Assembly (NCBI GenBank): GCA_026018925.1
Contig: JAKSZU010000006.1
Coordinates: forward strand, 196,093,449-196,157,448
Origin: Tupaia tana
Lineage: Eukaryota > Chordata > Mammalia > Scandentia > Tupaiidae
Direction: 5' to 3'
DNA: 64,000 nucleotides
In this document: positions 53,898-64,000 of the stretch, one piece after another
Layout: each line of letters begins with the position of its first letter
How positions within the stretch are numbered: the first letter of the stretch is position 1
Program-made: the position numbers and the translations under genes
The notes under the pieces: model-generated
Seen by the model: the letters and a program-made list of their open reading frames with translations, nothing else
What the model was told of the DNA's origin: nothing
Database searches by the model: none

Positions 53898-54707
53898 AAT
53901 AGAATAATCTTTTTAAGAAAAGTAAAAAGAAATCAAAATTAGCAAAGGAAGAAAGCACAAGGGGCAGAGTTCAGAGGCAACCAGGCACAAGTCACCAGGA
54001 GTTGTAGCCCAGTGGAGTCACAGAGAATGTCATTGATTCCCTCAGCCAGCGATTTGTAATATGCATGCAACGTTACCTGCTAGGGAAGCTCAGTAAAGAC
54101 TCAGCACCCAGATGTTTATTGGATGGGTCCCAGGGGCATCCTCTGTATAGCATGTACCACAACTTCAGACCTCTTAAAAAGAGCAGGTGTTTAGCACAAA
54201 TCATGTTTATACAGTTTAGGCAGAGTGAAGCATTCTTGTTATTCAGGAAAAAAGTTTTATATCAGTGTAAAGAGGTATTTGCCAGTGAGTTTTGAAACAA
54301 CAGATAAGCAGAAACCTTGCAAGTAGATCTTCCTAAAGATAGCGTTCCAGGGTCTTTTGTGCAAATGTACCAAGGAAGATTTTTTTGGACTAAGAAAATC
54401 CAGAATGATTTTCTGGATCTGAGGAGAAAGAAGCTTAGCTTTCCTGACAACACTAACTTTACTTGTCTAATGAAACTGTCAGAAATGGTAAAAACGTTCC
54501 ATAGAATAGGTTATTTCCTACCAATAAGTGCAGAGGGTCTGTGAACACATCTCATCACTACCTACTAACCACTGGTTTTTCTAGTGTTTTTTTTTTTTTT
54601 TTTTTTTTCCCCCTTAAGAGACCCTCAACCATCCCATTATAAAGAAAAGAATCTCATGAAGCACTTTGGGAAAAATCATAATCCCATCTACCAAAAGCAT
54701 AGTTCAG
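53898..54707. other. Unassigned sequence
   Basis: 54060-54545 has overlapping frames of 60-76 residues without domains. A T tract at about 54584-54608 is not attached to a recognised repeat. 53960-54300 could be an old LTR; not secure. Confidence 0.35.
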
Positions 54708-54960
54708 TGGGACCAGCAGGTGATGTAACGATTACATTGTTGGACTCCCACATAGTTGACTGCAGTTAGAATACCAGACCTGGTGACTGAAAACTCCCAC
54801 CTGGTGTGTGTGTGTACATGGCCAAATCCTGAAAGGAGAATGGAGGAGAAGGGACTGCAGCATGGCTATTTCCCATGGGGAGTGATTTCTCACTTACTGT
54901 GTCTGTCTCTTTTGCAAGCGTTCACGCCCTATAGCAAAAATATCTCTTAAAAAAAAAAGA
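54708..54960 (+). mobile_element. SINE-A copy
   Basis: GGGACCAGCAGGTGATGTAACG head, CAGTTAGAATACCAGACC B-box region, AATCCTGAAAGGAGAATGGAGG body, core TCCCATGGGGAGTGAT, GCCCTATAGCAAAAATATCTC end. Flanks CATAGTTCAGT / TATAGCTCATT. Confidence 0.87.
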
Positions 54961-55276
54961 AAGAATATAGCTCATTTACTAAAGGGCATCTTTACAAATA
55001 TCAAAAAGAAGGGCTTAATTCTGTAGTGGAGATTCAAGAGTCTTGAATAAAATAGAGTGAACTTTTGTTTTTCTTTTCAAAACAGACTCAAGAAACCTTG
55101 AAGTCACTGTTGACAATACCTCCCTTCTCAACCTTTCTATGGCCAATTCTTAAACAGTGGCAATGTTAATTCCTTAAATATTTTCCAAATCTGTTTCCGC
55201 TCTCCCTACCTTCACTCTGTGACTCCAGTCCAAGCTACCCTTTTATTTCATGATATACCAGTATAGATTCCTTTCT

Positions 55277-55614
55277 TTTTTTTTTTTTTTTTTTTTTTAA
55301 ATTTTATTTTTATTTTTATTATTTATTTATTTATTTTTTTTTTTTTTTTAAATTTTTTTTTTTTGAGAGGTTTTCGCTATAGGGCGTGTGCATTCGCCAG
55401 ACAGACAGACAGAGACATAGAGACAGAAAGTGAGAAATCACCCCCCAGGGGGATGGTCACGCCGCAATCCCTTCTCCTCCATTCTCCTCTCGGGATCTTG
55501 GGCACGCACGCACATGTGCCCAGCGTGAGTTTTAAGCCACCGGGTCTGGGACGCAAACCGCGGTCGACTACGTGGGAGTCCAGCAACATAGCCATTACGC
55601 TAACTGCTGGTTCC
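55277..55614 (-). mobile_element. SINE-A copy, young, with about 90-nt A/T tail
   Basis: Minus-strand GGGGAACCAGCAGTTAGCGTAATGG head, GCGGTTTGCGTCCCAGACCC B-box, core CCCCCTGGGGGG, GCCCTATAGCGAAAACCTCTC end, then a T-rich tail (55277-55366) that includes (TTTA)n. Perfect 19-bp duplication CCAGTATAGATTCCTTTCT (55258-55276 and 55615-55633). Confidence 0.95.
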
Positions 55615-55837
55615 CCAGTATAGATTCCTTTCTGTCTTCCTGCTTTCCAGTTCTGTTCTGCCTTATCCATTCTCTGTCTTATAGACAAAGTGATCTTCGT
55701 AAAACATCAAGCATGTCAGTCCACCCTGATGTCTTTCTATAGATTACTGACAATAAAGCACCCAAATCTTTAACCTTTAACAGATTCTCCAACATCCATG
55801 CCAACCTTAGTAGTTTTACTTTATATTTCTATGCCTC

Positions 55838-55895
55838 TTTTCTTTTCTTTTCTTTTCTTTTCTTTTCTTTTCTTTTCTTTTCTTTTCTTTTCTTT

Positions 55896-55943
<48 letters not shown>

Positions 55944-56200
55944 TTTTTGAGAAATGTTTGCCTTATGGTATGTGTGTTCACTGGAGAACGAAACAGAGAT
56001 AGTGAGAGGGAAAGTGAGAAATCACCACCCTCCAGGGGAAGGCCACACCACAATCCCTTCTCCTTCCTTTTCCTCCTGGGATCTTAGGCACACACAAGCA
56101 CATGCACCCAATGCAATTCTCAAACCCCTGGGTCTGGGACTCAAACTGTGGTCAGCCATATGGGAGTCCAGCTATGTAACTGCTACACTGTCTACTGCCC
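55838..56200 (-). mobile_element. SINE-A copy, old, with (AAAAG)n/(AAAG)n tail
   Basis: Minus-strand GGGGGCAGTAGACAGTGTAGC head, AGTTTGAGTCCCAGACC B-box, AGGAAAAGGAAGGAGAAGGGA body, ACCATAAGGCAAACATTTCTC end. The tail has become about a dozen TTTTC units (55838-55899) followed by about eleven TTTC units (to about 55943) as read on the plus strand. Confidence 0.88.
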
Positions 56201-56444
56201 CCTGCCCCTCGCTTTCTCAGCTCAATCACTGAGACCTTTACATGACCTTAGTTTCTCCCTATTCTTAGTGCCTCTTTCTTTTGTTATTTGGCTAATTTCT
56301 TCTCATCCTAGTTTTGACTTAAAATATTACTTCCTTGGAAACCCTTTTCCTAACTGCTCCTTTGTCTCAAAGTACACATGTATGTGCACATAACACTCAT
56401 GTCCACACGCATGTGGATGCACACACACACACACACTCACTCTT

Positions 56445-56713
56445 TTTTTTTTTTTTTTTTTTTTTGGAGAGGTTTTTGCTATAGGGCGCATGCGCTCGCC
56501 AGACAGAGAGAGGCATAGAGACAGAAAGCGAGAAATCACCCCCCAGGAGGGATGGCCACGCCGCAATCCCTTCTCCTCCAGTCTCCTCTCGGTATCTTGG
56601 GCACGCACACACACGCGCCCGGCGTGAGTTTTAAGCCACCGGGTCCGGGACGCGAACCGCGGTCGACTACGTGGGAGTCCAGCGACATAGCCATTACACT
56701 AACTGCTGGTTCC
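56445..56713 (-). mobile_element. SINE-A copy, young
   Basis: T22 tract, then on the minus strand GGGAACCAGCAGTTAGTGTAATGG, GCGGTTCGCGTCCCGGACCC, core CCCTCCTGGGGGG, GCGCCCTATAGCAAAAACCTCTCC. Duplication CACACTCACTCTT (56432-56444 and 56714-56726). Nearly all CpGs intact. Confidence 0.96.
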
Positions 56714-56955
56714 CACACTCACTCTTAAACACATTTCCTGACTGGGTATTTCTTAGTATCTGGTGATTTTCCTTCAAAGATATATCAGAATAATGATAAG
56801 TTACCTGTGTAATGAGTTGTAGGTCTCATATCTCTCCCTTAACAATATAAGCTACATGAGGGCCAGGACTCCTTTAGTCTTTATTGCTGTGTCCCTAGTA
56901 TTTAGCACAGTATTGTGTGCATAGTGGAGGCTAACTAAATAAATTTTGAATGAAT

Positions 56956-58095
56956 CTCAATCAATATCTCTTTATTTTCTATGCTGCATAGAATGTGTTT
57001 TTCATCAGATGCTTAGATGAGTTCCACCTCTTGTCTTCAGCTAGCCACTTCTGCCATGTGAATCAGACAGCTAGTATGCACCTGTAGCTTCTTCTCAGCT
57101 CCCTTCAAAAAGGACATAAATGGCACCATTCGTATCTGATTATTAATCATATTTCATTCAGGATTTACTCATAGATGTTGAATTTTTGAGTGGTATCTTT
57201 ATTATCCTGTCTGAATCATCTTCCTGTTTATTCTTAAGACTGAGACATTCAGAAATTCTTTCCTTATTGGCTTGGGCAGAGCTGGATTAACAACTTCAGG
57301 ATTTAACTTTCACACGATGTAATTCATAAATCAAAACATTACTAGCTATAGTCAATAGATACTTAGATGTGTTAAAATTAAAATAGCATCTTCCTAGATG
57401 TTCTAATTTATCAAAAATGAGATGAAGTTACAAATGACAGATAAAATTTTCCCCCTCTTTTTCCCTCTCCATCTCATTCAGTTAAATAGGAAGCACTTCC
57501 TGCATAATGAGTTTGTCCTATTGTATAACACACAGGGTAGAGCCCTGTAAACCTTTCATAACTATTACCCGAACCACCCTTCCCAGGACTTTTCCTAAAC
57601 CTGATTTGTAGTCTGTATAGAACCAATCAAAGTGTCATATTGAACCAGAATTTTTAAAGATATAAAGGTTTTTGTAGGGCTTTTTTTGGGGGTTTGTTTT
57701 TTAATCTCATGTAAATGACCATTAATTGAATACCATTGCCATTTTTTTTCTCCTTGGAAACCTTTTGATATGTTAAGTGATATGACTAATCCATTTTCTA
57801 ACTGCAATAACACTGAATCCAGGTGACTGATAGAAATGATTTACTGACTACCACACAGCAATAGCAAGACATGAACATCTATACTTACTACTCTCTGTCA
57901 ATTGTTCTGTACCTTGGTACTTAATCCTGTTAAATTCTTCAGAGTTTAAGTTGCACTCTTTTCTTGTAATAGGTATAAAGTATCAATAATACCATTGCAT
58001 TAGAAATGCCTCAATATCTGTGCAGTCAAGAATTTGACCTCACTCAAACAGAAGTTCTTGTAAGGTCACCACTAAACCCTTGGCATTCCTGAGTG
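56956..58095. other. Unassigned sequence
   Basis: Nothing recognised. TTTTTTTGGGGGTTTG at 57680 is a low-complexity patch. Confidence 0.4.
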
Positions 58096-58099
58096 TGTT

Positions 58100-58640
58100 A
58101 GGAGTGTCTTTGTTTTCATGATGGGCCACTCCAACCATAAGGTGAGTTGTGGTCTGCCTCCCTGGCTATGTGATATCAGCCAAGTCCATGGAGAGGGTAG
58201 GAAGTGGCTGAAGACTGAATTTCATCACATCAGAAATCAGTTGATCTGTTTGGGCTATCTAATGAAATCCCAATAGAAACTCTGGACACTAAAGCATGGG
58301 TGAGGTTCCAAGGTTGGTTACATGCTTTGCACATGGTTATATATCTATGTCCAGAGGATAATGCATCCTGAGAAAACAAGAGCTTTCATGTTTGGAATCC
58401 TCCTATACTCTGACTCAAGCATCTCATTCTTTAGCTTCTTTTTATATTTTTTCTCTGTAGTAAACCACAACTCTGAGTACCACGGTTTTTAATGAAGTTG
58501 TGGGTCTTTCTAATAAATTATCCACACTGAGGATGGCTTGGAACCCTTCCCTGCCTCACTTGGAGTTGCTGTTAGAAGTGAGAGTAGTCTTGGGTACCGT
58601 GCCTTCTAACTGCCTAACTCCAGGTGACGTCTAATAGCAA
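58100..58640 (+). mobile_element. Possible LTR (ERVL-like)
   Basis: GGGCTATCTAATGAAATCCCAATAG, CTTTGCACATGG..TATGTCCAGAGG, TTCTCTGTAGTAAACCACAACTCTGAGTACC and GTGGGTCTTTCTAATAAATTATCC resemble a mammalian LTR with its polyadenylation region. Boundaries unclear; could be unique sequence. Confidence 0.35.
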
Positions 58641-58924
58641 AACAAAACAAAAAACAGCATTCTATGCAGACAATAACAACAAGGAGAAGCAGGTATTAGG
58701 AGTCACACTCGAAAGAATGAAAACGTTTCTTGATATTGCAGATTAGTAAGTGTAATAGTCACAGCATGAAATAAATACCTGCAACCTTTCCCAATGTACA
58801 TTTTAAGTTGCCACATGTTCATTTCTCTAACTTACCTAATAATATTTAAAAAAAAATAATCCGCTAGAACAAGAGGCTGAAAACCAAAGATTCATTGTCT
58901 GGAAGCTTGAGAGTCTATTTTTTA

Positions 58925-58956
58925 AAGAATTATTTATTATTATTATTTCTTTAATT

Positions 58957-58996
<40 letters not shown>

Positions 58997-59080
58997 TAAA
59001 CCTCCAGGTCCAAGATGGGAACTGTGATCAGCCATGTGGGAGTCCAGTGCCTTCGCCACCACTTAGACACCTGTACCCAC
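58925..59080 (-). mobile_element. SINE-B copy
   Basis: Minus-strand GGTACAGGTGTCTAAGTGGTGG head, CAGTTCCCATCTTGGACC B-box region, GGAGGTTTACTTTC, a pure (CT)n (58964-58993 as GA), then an AATTAAAGAAATAATAATAA tail. Missing the TATAG remnant. Confidence 0.78.
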
Positions 59081-59149
59081 CGTTGCAGTCTCACACAGAA
59101 TAGCTTGCTGCCCTAAGCATCTCCTGTGCTTAACCTATTCTCCCCCTAC

Positions 59150-59935
59150 CTTCCACTCTGACAATCATGGATATTTTCACTGTCTTCATGGTTTTGCCTT
59201 TGCCAGAATGTCATGCAGTTGAAACCATGCAGTGTGTAGGCTTTCTGATTGGCTTCTTTCACAAAGCAGTATGGACTTAAGTTTCCTTCGTGTCTTTTCA
59301 TTATTTGGTAGTGCATTTCTTTTTGAAGAAGAATTATTGTTCACTGTCTGGATGTAGGACAGTTTGTTTATCCCTTCACCTACTGAAGGACATCTTGGCT
59401 GCTTCTAAGTTTTGACAATCGTGAATAAGCATTCATGTGCAGGGTTTTGTGTGGACTTATGTTCTCAAGTCATTTGGGTAAATAACAAGGAGCATGATTG
59501 CTGGATTGTATGGTAAGAGTATGTTTAATTTTGTTAAGAAACTGCCAAACTATCTTCCAACGTGGTTGTATAATTTTGTGTTTTCAATGAATGCAGTGAA
59601 GGAGAGTTCCTGTGGCTCCACCCTTACCAGTACTTGGTATCACTGATGATACACAATGTCAAACATCTTTTCATATATTTGTTGGCCATCTTACAATAAT
59701 ATTTCATGAGGAATCTGTCAGGTCTGTTGCCCGTTTTTAAAAGTTGGATGGTTTGTTTTCTTATTGTTGTCATTGTATATTTTGGATGACTGTCCTTTGC
59801 AAACATTTTTCCCTCAGTCTGTGGCTTATCTTCTCAGGCTCTTGATTTCTGTTGCCTTCTAATGTATTTTATATGGTAACAGGGACCATGAGAAATGTTA
59901 TTTTTAACAAACCCTTACTCTTCTTAACTGTGATC
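59150..59935 (-). mobile_element. L1 3' end (L1M-like), antisense
   Basis: TTTTGCCTTTGCCAGAATGTCATGCAG, TTTCACAAAGCAGTATGG, TTTATCCCTTCACCTACTGAAGGACATC, GAATAAGCATTCATGTGCAGGG, AACTGCCAAACTATCTTCCAACGTGG and CACCCTTACCAGTACTTGG read as the complement of an old L1 3' end. Non-coding. Confidence 0.78.
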
Positions 59936-60478
59936 TTTGCAAATTTATTTTAGGTTTGTAAGATATTTGATTGACAGGAGATTAAAAAAATAATGAATTA
60001 GGAAGCGTAGGCTTTATTTATTGCTGAGCATGAAGAGATGGGAGGAACAAGCAGAAAATGTTTACAGAAGATGATTATAAAAAGGATTCGGGAACTTAAG
60101 TACTTTTTTTTAGGCAAGGGACTAGAAATCAAGTAGTGGGTTGAATTTGACTCAGGGAGGGGGTACACAGGAGCTTCTGGGTAAGAGAGTCCTGACAAAG
60201 CATCAGTCAGCTCAATGGGAGGCAATCTTGGAAGAATTTGTCCATTTACATGCAGACTGTGGGGCACAGGTTGGGCATCATTCTTTCCCTGACCCTAGAG
60301 CTGTAGGGAAGAGCCCATCTTAAGCACAAATTCTGCTAAAACTATGAAATAAGAATTAGCTCTTAAGCCAGAATAAGTTAAATTCTGTGAAATGATATCC
60401 TTTACCATCTGTTTATAATTTGCATGTGCCACAATTAATCATGCAAAGGATACTTTTCTTTCTTTCTTTTTAAAAAAA
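59936..60478. other. Unassigned sequence
   Basis: 60140-60320 has overlapping sense and antisense frames of 60-89 residues with no domains; possibly LTR-derived (TTTATTTATTGCTGAGC at 60014) but not secure. Confidence 0.35.
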
Positions 60479-60479
60479 T

Positions 60480-60905
60480 ACTCACTGAGATCTTCTTTCA
60501 ATTTTTTGATGGCACCCAGGTGGTTAGCACCCAAGAACTTAGACGTGCTCTTCTTCTCTGTGTCTGAAAGATTTCTCCCACTCTGTTTGATTAATTCTTA
60601 TTCATCTTTTATACCCTGCATTCAATGTTCTCCTTTTAAAAGGCTTTCTCCATTCCATCCAGTTTAAATCAGCGCACTGTTGTCTTTATAACCTAAACTC
60701 TTTATTATATAGTTATATGAACTCTTCTTACATAAGCTATGGCAACGTATGAACATTTTTGTTTTTATTTGTTGAACAATCCATCTACCCCAATAGACTC
60801 TTAAGATTAGGTTAAAGTTTATGTCCATTTTGTTTACAACTGCATCTCTAACTCAACACATGGATTGGTACAATAATTAATAAATAGTGATCGAATAAAT
60901 GACTG
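60480..60905 (+). mobile_element. L2 3' end
   Basis: TCTTATTCATCTTTTATACC, CAATGTTCTCC..AAAAGGCTTTCTCC, AATAGACTCTTAAGATTAGG, AACTCAACACATGGATTGG, TAATTAATAAATAGTGATCGAATAAATGAC. Standard L2 closing order. Confidence 0.7.
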
Positions 60906-61976
60906 CTAGTTTAAGGATATGTACTGGGCTAATAATCCCAAATGGAGACGGAATAGAGAATCAGTGAAAGCTTTGAACAAAAAGTCTCAAACTCTTGTGG
61001 AAAACTCCTTCTAAATATGAAGTGATAAGACAGTCAACCCTGGGTACTTTTCTGTTGTGGACACTTTCATGGTTTCATTATAATTTATCCATGTTATGTT
61101 TTTTTTGAGACTTAATAATATCTTTCAAGACAGCAGACCCTGGGCTCGTGGTAATTGGTCTGGTAGTAAATTAGTAAATGCATTATGTCATTTTTTTAAT
61201 GTTCTATCTGAAAGAAGAGAGACTATTAGAGGGAAATGAAGTAAATTTAATTAATCCCACTAAACAAAATCAGATGTTCTAGAAAATGTCATATTTTGAA
61301 AGAGGTTTCATTTACATGGAATGAATAACTATAAATAACTTGCCCTACCACATTCACTAATTTTAGAAAGAGAAGAGAAAGAAAAGATCACATAAGTGCA
61401 TATAAGTTAGGTAATTTTTCAATCACATTTTTCTTTCCCAAAGAAATGGGCTTATGGTATAAAATAAATTTGATCTTTTTATTTTTCCCCTTAAATAACT
61501 ACATAAAAGTGTCTGCTGTAGACACCCTGTTGTCATAAACCCCACATTCATTTCTACCAACATTGGTGAACAGCCAATAGTGGGTGGGACTAATGGGGCC
61601 CTACCTTCTGTAATTAGGTATGCCATCTAACTTTGTTACAGCTTTAGATTAGTTCTTAACCGAAATCGCTTACATATGACTGCTATCGTTAATGAGAAAG
61701 GATATTAAATATGGATTATATCTTTCATAGTCTGGCTAGCTGGGCATCTTGGACTTAATTCCCCCCATCTGTGACCCTTTACAATACATTAAGCACACCT
61801 TTTCAGCAGCAGTTCTATTACAGTTAATCATGCTGAGGACGAGATTGCACTAAATGTATTATCAAGACTCTGACATTAACCAAATGCTAGTCAGAAGGGT
61901 CAGGGAACAAAGAGCTAAATCTGGGCTTTGTGTTTTCAATGGACTTTGAGCTTTTAAGTCAATGGTATCTGAGTCC
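60906..61976. other. Unassigned sequence
   Basis: 61735-61976 has several ATTA motifs in less AT-biased sequence (AGTTCTATTACAGTTAATCATG) and may be conserved non-coding DNA. No repeat recognised. Confidence 0.4.
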
Positions 61977-62034
61977 TTCCATCCATCAATCTGGGGATTG
62001 CTGGATGCCCAGATTACAATGACATGTGGCCACA
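61977..62034 (+). repeat. 58-bp repeat, copy 1
   Basis: Reads TTCCATCCATCAATC through GACATGTGGCCACA. 55 of 58 bases match 62765-62822, same orientation. Lies in otherwise unassigned sequence, so it is the likelier source copy. Confidence 0.92.
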
Positions 62035-62694
62035 TGTTTTATAACTAAAACTATAATAGTGAACTCATCCATTTGTTTAGGAAATTTTGATGCAAATGTT
62101 TTATTTCTCTGAAATATACATCTTATTTCAGTATAAAAACAATATACAAAAGTATATAGAGTTCCAGAAAAAGAAAACATAGGTTTCTAAATTCTTAAGG
62201 GAAAAAAAAGTAACATAGTAAGTATAAAGATCATTTTAGCAACATATGGACTGTGCTGTAATGATATTTTTTCATTTTTAGAAACTCCATTGCCTTGTGT
62301 AAACATTATAGAGATGACATAGCCTTATGTTATGAGAAATATAAATGTTAATGGGAGCTACCAAATGTCTGGGGAAGAATATGCTTCTGGAAGCCCTGAC
62401 ATACAGAGAGGAGACAAAGTTACTATATGAAACTGAAACTGATACCTGTATATAGCAGGAATGTTTGTTAAGTAGCATTGTTTTTGCTCAACCTTATAAA
62501 GGAAAGTGATGAAAGGTCTGAGTGGTAGGGCTGTCTTTTATCAAAGAAAGCCCAATATTCAGAAAAAGCTTTTAAACAAAGAACAAATATTCCTGTCATT
62601 CTGTATGGAGCGTAAGCCAGAGTGTAAGGGGGACACTGACAAAAGAGATGGCAGATCTAGTACTACTTAAAAAGAAAACACTACTAAAAAGATA
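62035..62694. other. Unassigned sequence
   Basis: Nothing recognised. Confidence 0.4.
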
Positions 62695-63195
62695 CTGTTT
62701 AAGTCCATTCTTTTGTTGCTAAATAAAAAACACTCAAGACTGGGTGATTTATAAAGAACAGTCGTTCCATCCACCAGTCTGGGGATTGCTGGATGCCCAG
62801 ATTAAAATGACATGTGGCCACAATGACATGTGTTATTGTTGGTTGGAAAAGTCCAAAGACATGGGGCCAGCAATGGGCTGGGCTCTGGTCCTATGTCACA
62901 ACATGGCTGACAGAAGCAGAAAAGAAGGCAGGCACATGCAAAGAGAGACCTGGAAAAGCCACCTTACTCATGTCAATTTGCTCTCACGAGACCTAACTCT
63001 ATCCCATAAGAGCGAGAGCTCCCTCTCTTTTTCTTTTTCTCTTTCTCCTATATTAATCTATTCATGCCCCCATGATCCAACCACTACCCACTAGGCCTCG
63101 CCTTTTCAAATCTCATCACCTCTAAATGCCATTGCAATGGGGACCACATTTTAATACATGAATTTGGGGGAGGGCCCATTCAAACCACAGCAGAT
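62695..63195 (-). mobile_element. MST-like MaLR LTR, antisense, with foreign insert
   Basis: AGACTGGGTGATTTATAAAGAAC, AAAGTCCAAAGACATGGGGCCAGC, CTCACGAGACCTAAC, CCCCCATGATCCAACCACTACCC, AAATGCCATTGCAATGGGGACCACATTTTAATACATGAATTTGGGGG: a well-ordered antisense MaLR LTR. The expected stretch after TTTATAAAGAA is replaced by about 80 bp at 62761-62840 holding copy 2 of the 58-bp repeat. Confidence 0.82.
62765..62822 (+). repeat. 58-bp repeat, copy 2, inside the LTR
   Basis: Differs from copy 1 at three positions. Its last bases are followed by a second ATGACATGTG, a small extra duplication. Not part of the LTR family as I know it. Confidence 0.92.
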
Positions 63196-63528
63196 GCTAA
63201 TGTCTCCACATGTCACTGACAGCTTCAACAGTTCCCTATTCTTTATTAGTACACGGTGCATAATCTGCTCCACAGAGTAACTTTAGTTTTTCCCAGTGAA
63301 TCCTTCATTGGAAAATACATTTCAATTTTTCTTTGTGTATATAAAATCTTAATATTTGTATAACCTTTTACATGAACACACTACTCCTGGGAGTTATTAC
63401 CTTTTTAATCATGTATTATTAGCTAATATATACATGTCACTCACTATGAGCCACCACAGCCTACACATTTTATACACATCTAAAACCTCAAAGAACTCAT
63501 ACAATTACCCTACAAGAGAGTGTAAAAG
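63196..63528. other. Unassigned AT-rich sequence
   Basis: Nothing recognised. Confidence 0.4.
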
Positions 63529-63603
63529 TATTGGGTCGTCGGGAAAGTCATGACACATTTTTGCATAGAAAAATACATCATGACTTTCCCCATGATCTAA
63601 TAC
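63529..63603. mobile_element. Mariner-type MITE, copy 4
   Basis: TA-flanked. Left TTGGGTCGTCGGGAAAGTCA; right, reversed, TTAGATCATGGGGAAAGTCA. Centre CACATTTTTGCATAGAAAAATACA. About 72 bp between the TAs; the two arms pair over about 23 bp with a few mismatches. Confidence 0.88.
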
Positions 63604-63666
63604 ATTTTCCAAGTGATAAAATGGAGACATGGGAGGTTCAAATAGCTTATTAGAAATCAGGTATCT

Positions 63667-63942
63667 TGGGACCAGCAGTTAGCGTAATGGCTATGTCTCT
63701 GGACTCCCACATAGTCGACTGCGGTTCGTGTCCCAGACCCGGTGGCTTAAACTCACGCTGGGCGCGTGTGCGTGCATGCCCAAGATCCCAAGAGGAGAAT
63801 GGAGGAGAAGGGATTGCGGCGTGGCCATCCCCCCTGGGGGGTGATTTCTCGCTTTCTGTCTCTCTGTCTCTCTCTGTCTGTCTGGGGAGCTCACGTGCCC
63901 TATAGCAAAAACCTCTCCAAAAAAAAAAAAAGAAGAAGAAAA
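63667..63942 (+). mobile_element. SINE-A copy, young, perfect TSD
   Basis: GGGACCAGCAGTTAGCGTAATGG, GCGGTTCGTGTCCCAGACCC, core CCCCCCTGGGGGG, GCCCTATAGCAAAAACCTCTCC, tail A13 then (AAG)n. Duplication AGAAATCAGGTATCT (63652-63666 and 63943-63957). Confidence 0.96.
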
Positions 63943-64000
63943 AGAAATCAGGTATCTATTAGTATACAAGGGGGTCCGATTCCTGGGAACTGTGCTCTTG

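Larger units (their letters stand above)
55090..56955 (+). mobile_element. L2 3' part, split by three SINEs
   Basis: Segments ACCTTGAAGTCACTG..CTCAACC (55090-55276), AGACAAAGTGATCTTCGTAAAACATC (55634-55837), CTTTACATGACC..TTGGAAACCCTTTTCC (56200-56440) and ATAAGCTACATGAGGGCCAGGACTCC..GTCCCTAGTATTTAGCACAG (56727-56955) read on as one L2 ending in AAATAAATTTTGAATGAAT. The three SINEs account for about half of the span. Confidence 0.78.

Noticed and set aside
1..64000. Bacterial-type features (operons, ribosome binding sites, terminators, phage or plasmid genes)
   Set aside because: Mammalian repeats throughout, no long ORFs and no prokaryotic gene order, so such calls would be meaningless here.

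Overview
Nuclear DNA of a placental mammal, and a stretch of gene desert. It is AT-rich, has no bacterial-style gene organisation, and is dominated by interspersed repeats: L1, L2, MIR, MaLR-type LTRs (MLT1 and MST-like), hAT and mariner DNA elements, and above all tRNA-derived SINEs. I find no convincing protein-coding gene, rRNA, functional tRNA or CRISPR array. Every open frame in the window is short. Most lie inside SINE copies and read the same conserved SINE sequence in different frames; a few are decayed L1 ORF1/ORF2.

SINEs make up very roughly a fifth of the window (about 50 copies, both strands, counted by eye). I use these labels. SINE-A: about 260 bp; a tRNA-like head (GGGACCAGCAGTTAGCG.., A-box- and B-box-like motifs), a tRNA-unrelated body with a CCCCCC/GGGGGG inverted core and a CT-rich stretch, then GCCCTATAGC..AAACCTCTCC and an A tail. 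Many copies keep CpGs and have perfect 12-21 bp target-site duplications (TSDs). SINE-A2: an older relative whose head reads like GGCCAG-CC-ATGGCCTAGTGG. SINE-B: a short form (about 150 bp) with the same head followed almost directly by a CT-rich stretch and TGGTCAAATAAATA. SINE-C: an unrelated tRNA-like SINE (two copies). I see no Alu, B1/B2/ID, lagomorph C, Bov-tA, CAN, ERE or AfroSINE, so the order of mammal is left open.

Layout. 1-8 kb: SINEs, one hAT element, one mariner MITE and an L1 3' fragment. 8-17 kb: an L2 broken by SINEs, MIR, a MER5-like hAT, two MITEs. 17-20 kb: longest unassigned block. 20-26 kb: two sense L1M 3' ends and an MLT1 LTR, all split by SINEs. 26.9-27.4 and 35.3-36.1 kb: two probable ERV LTRs. 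28-44 kb: MIR, L2 and SINE patchwork, with an unassigned block at 39.6-42.9 kb. 45.2-51.1 kb: a near-full-length dead L1 on the minus strand, carrying a SINE inside ORF1. 55.1-57.0 kb: an L2 split by three SINEs. 59-64 kb: L1M and L2 3' ends, and an MST-like LTR that contains a 58-bp near-copy of sequence lying 790 bp away.

Nothing here works together as a pathway. The biology is retrotransposition: the dead L1 represents the kind of machinery that would have mobilised the SINEs, and the nesting order gives relative ages (L2/MIR, then L1M/MaLR, then the full-length L1, then SINE-A). Family names rest on remembered consensus features, not on a search.
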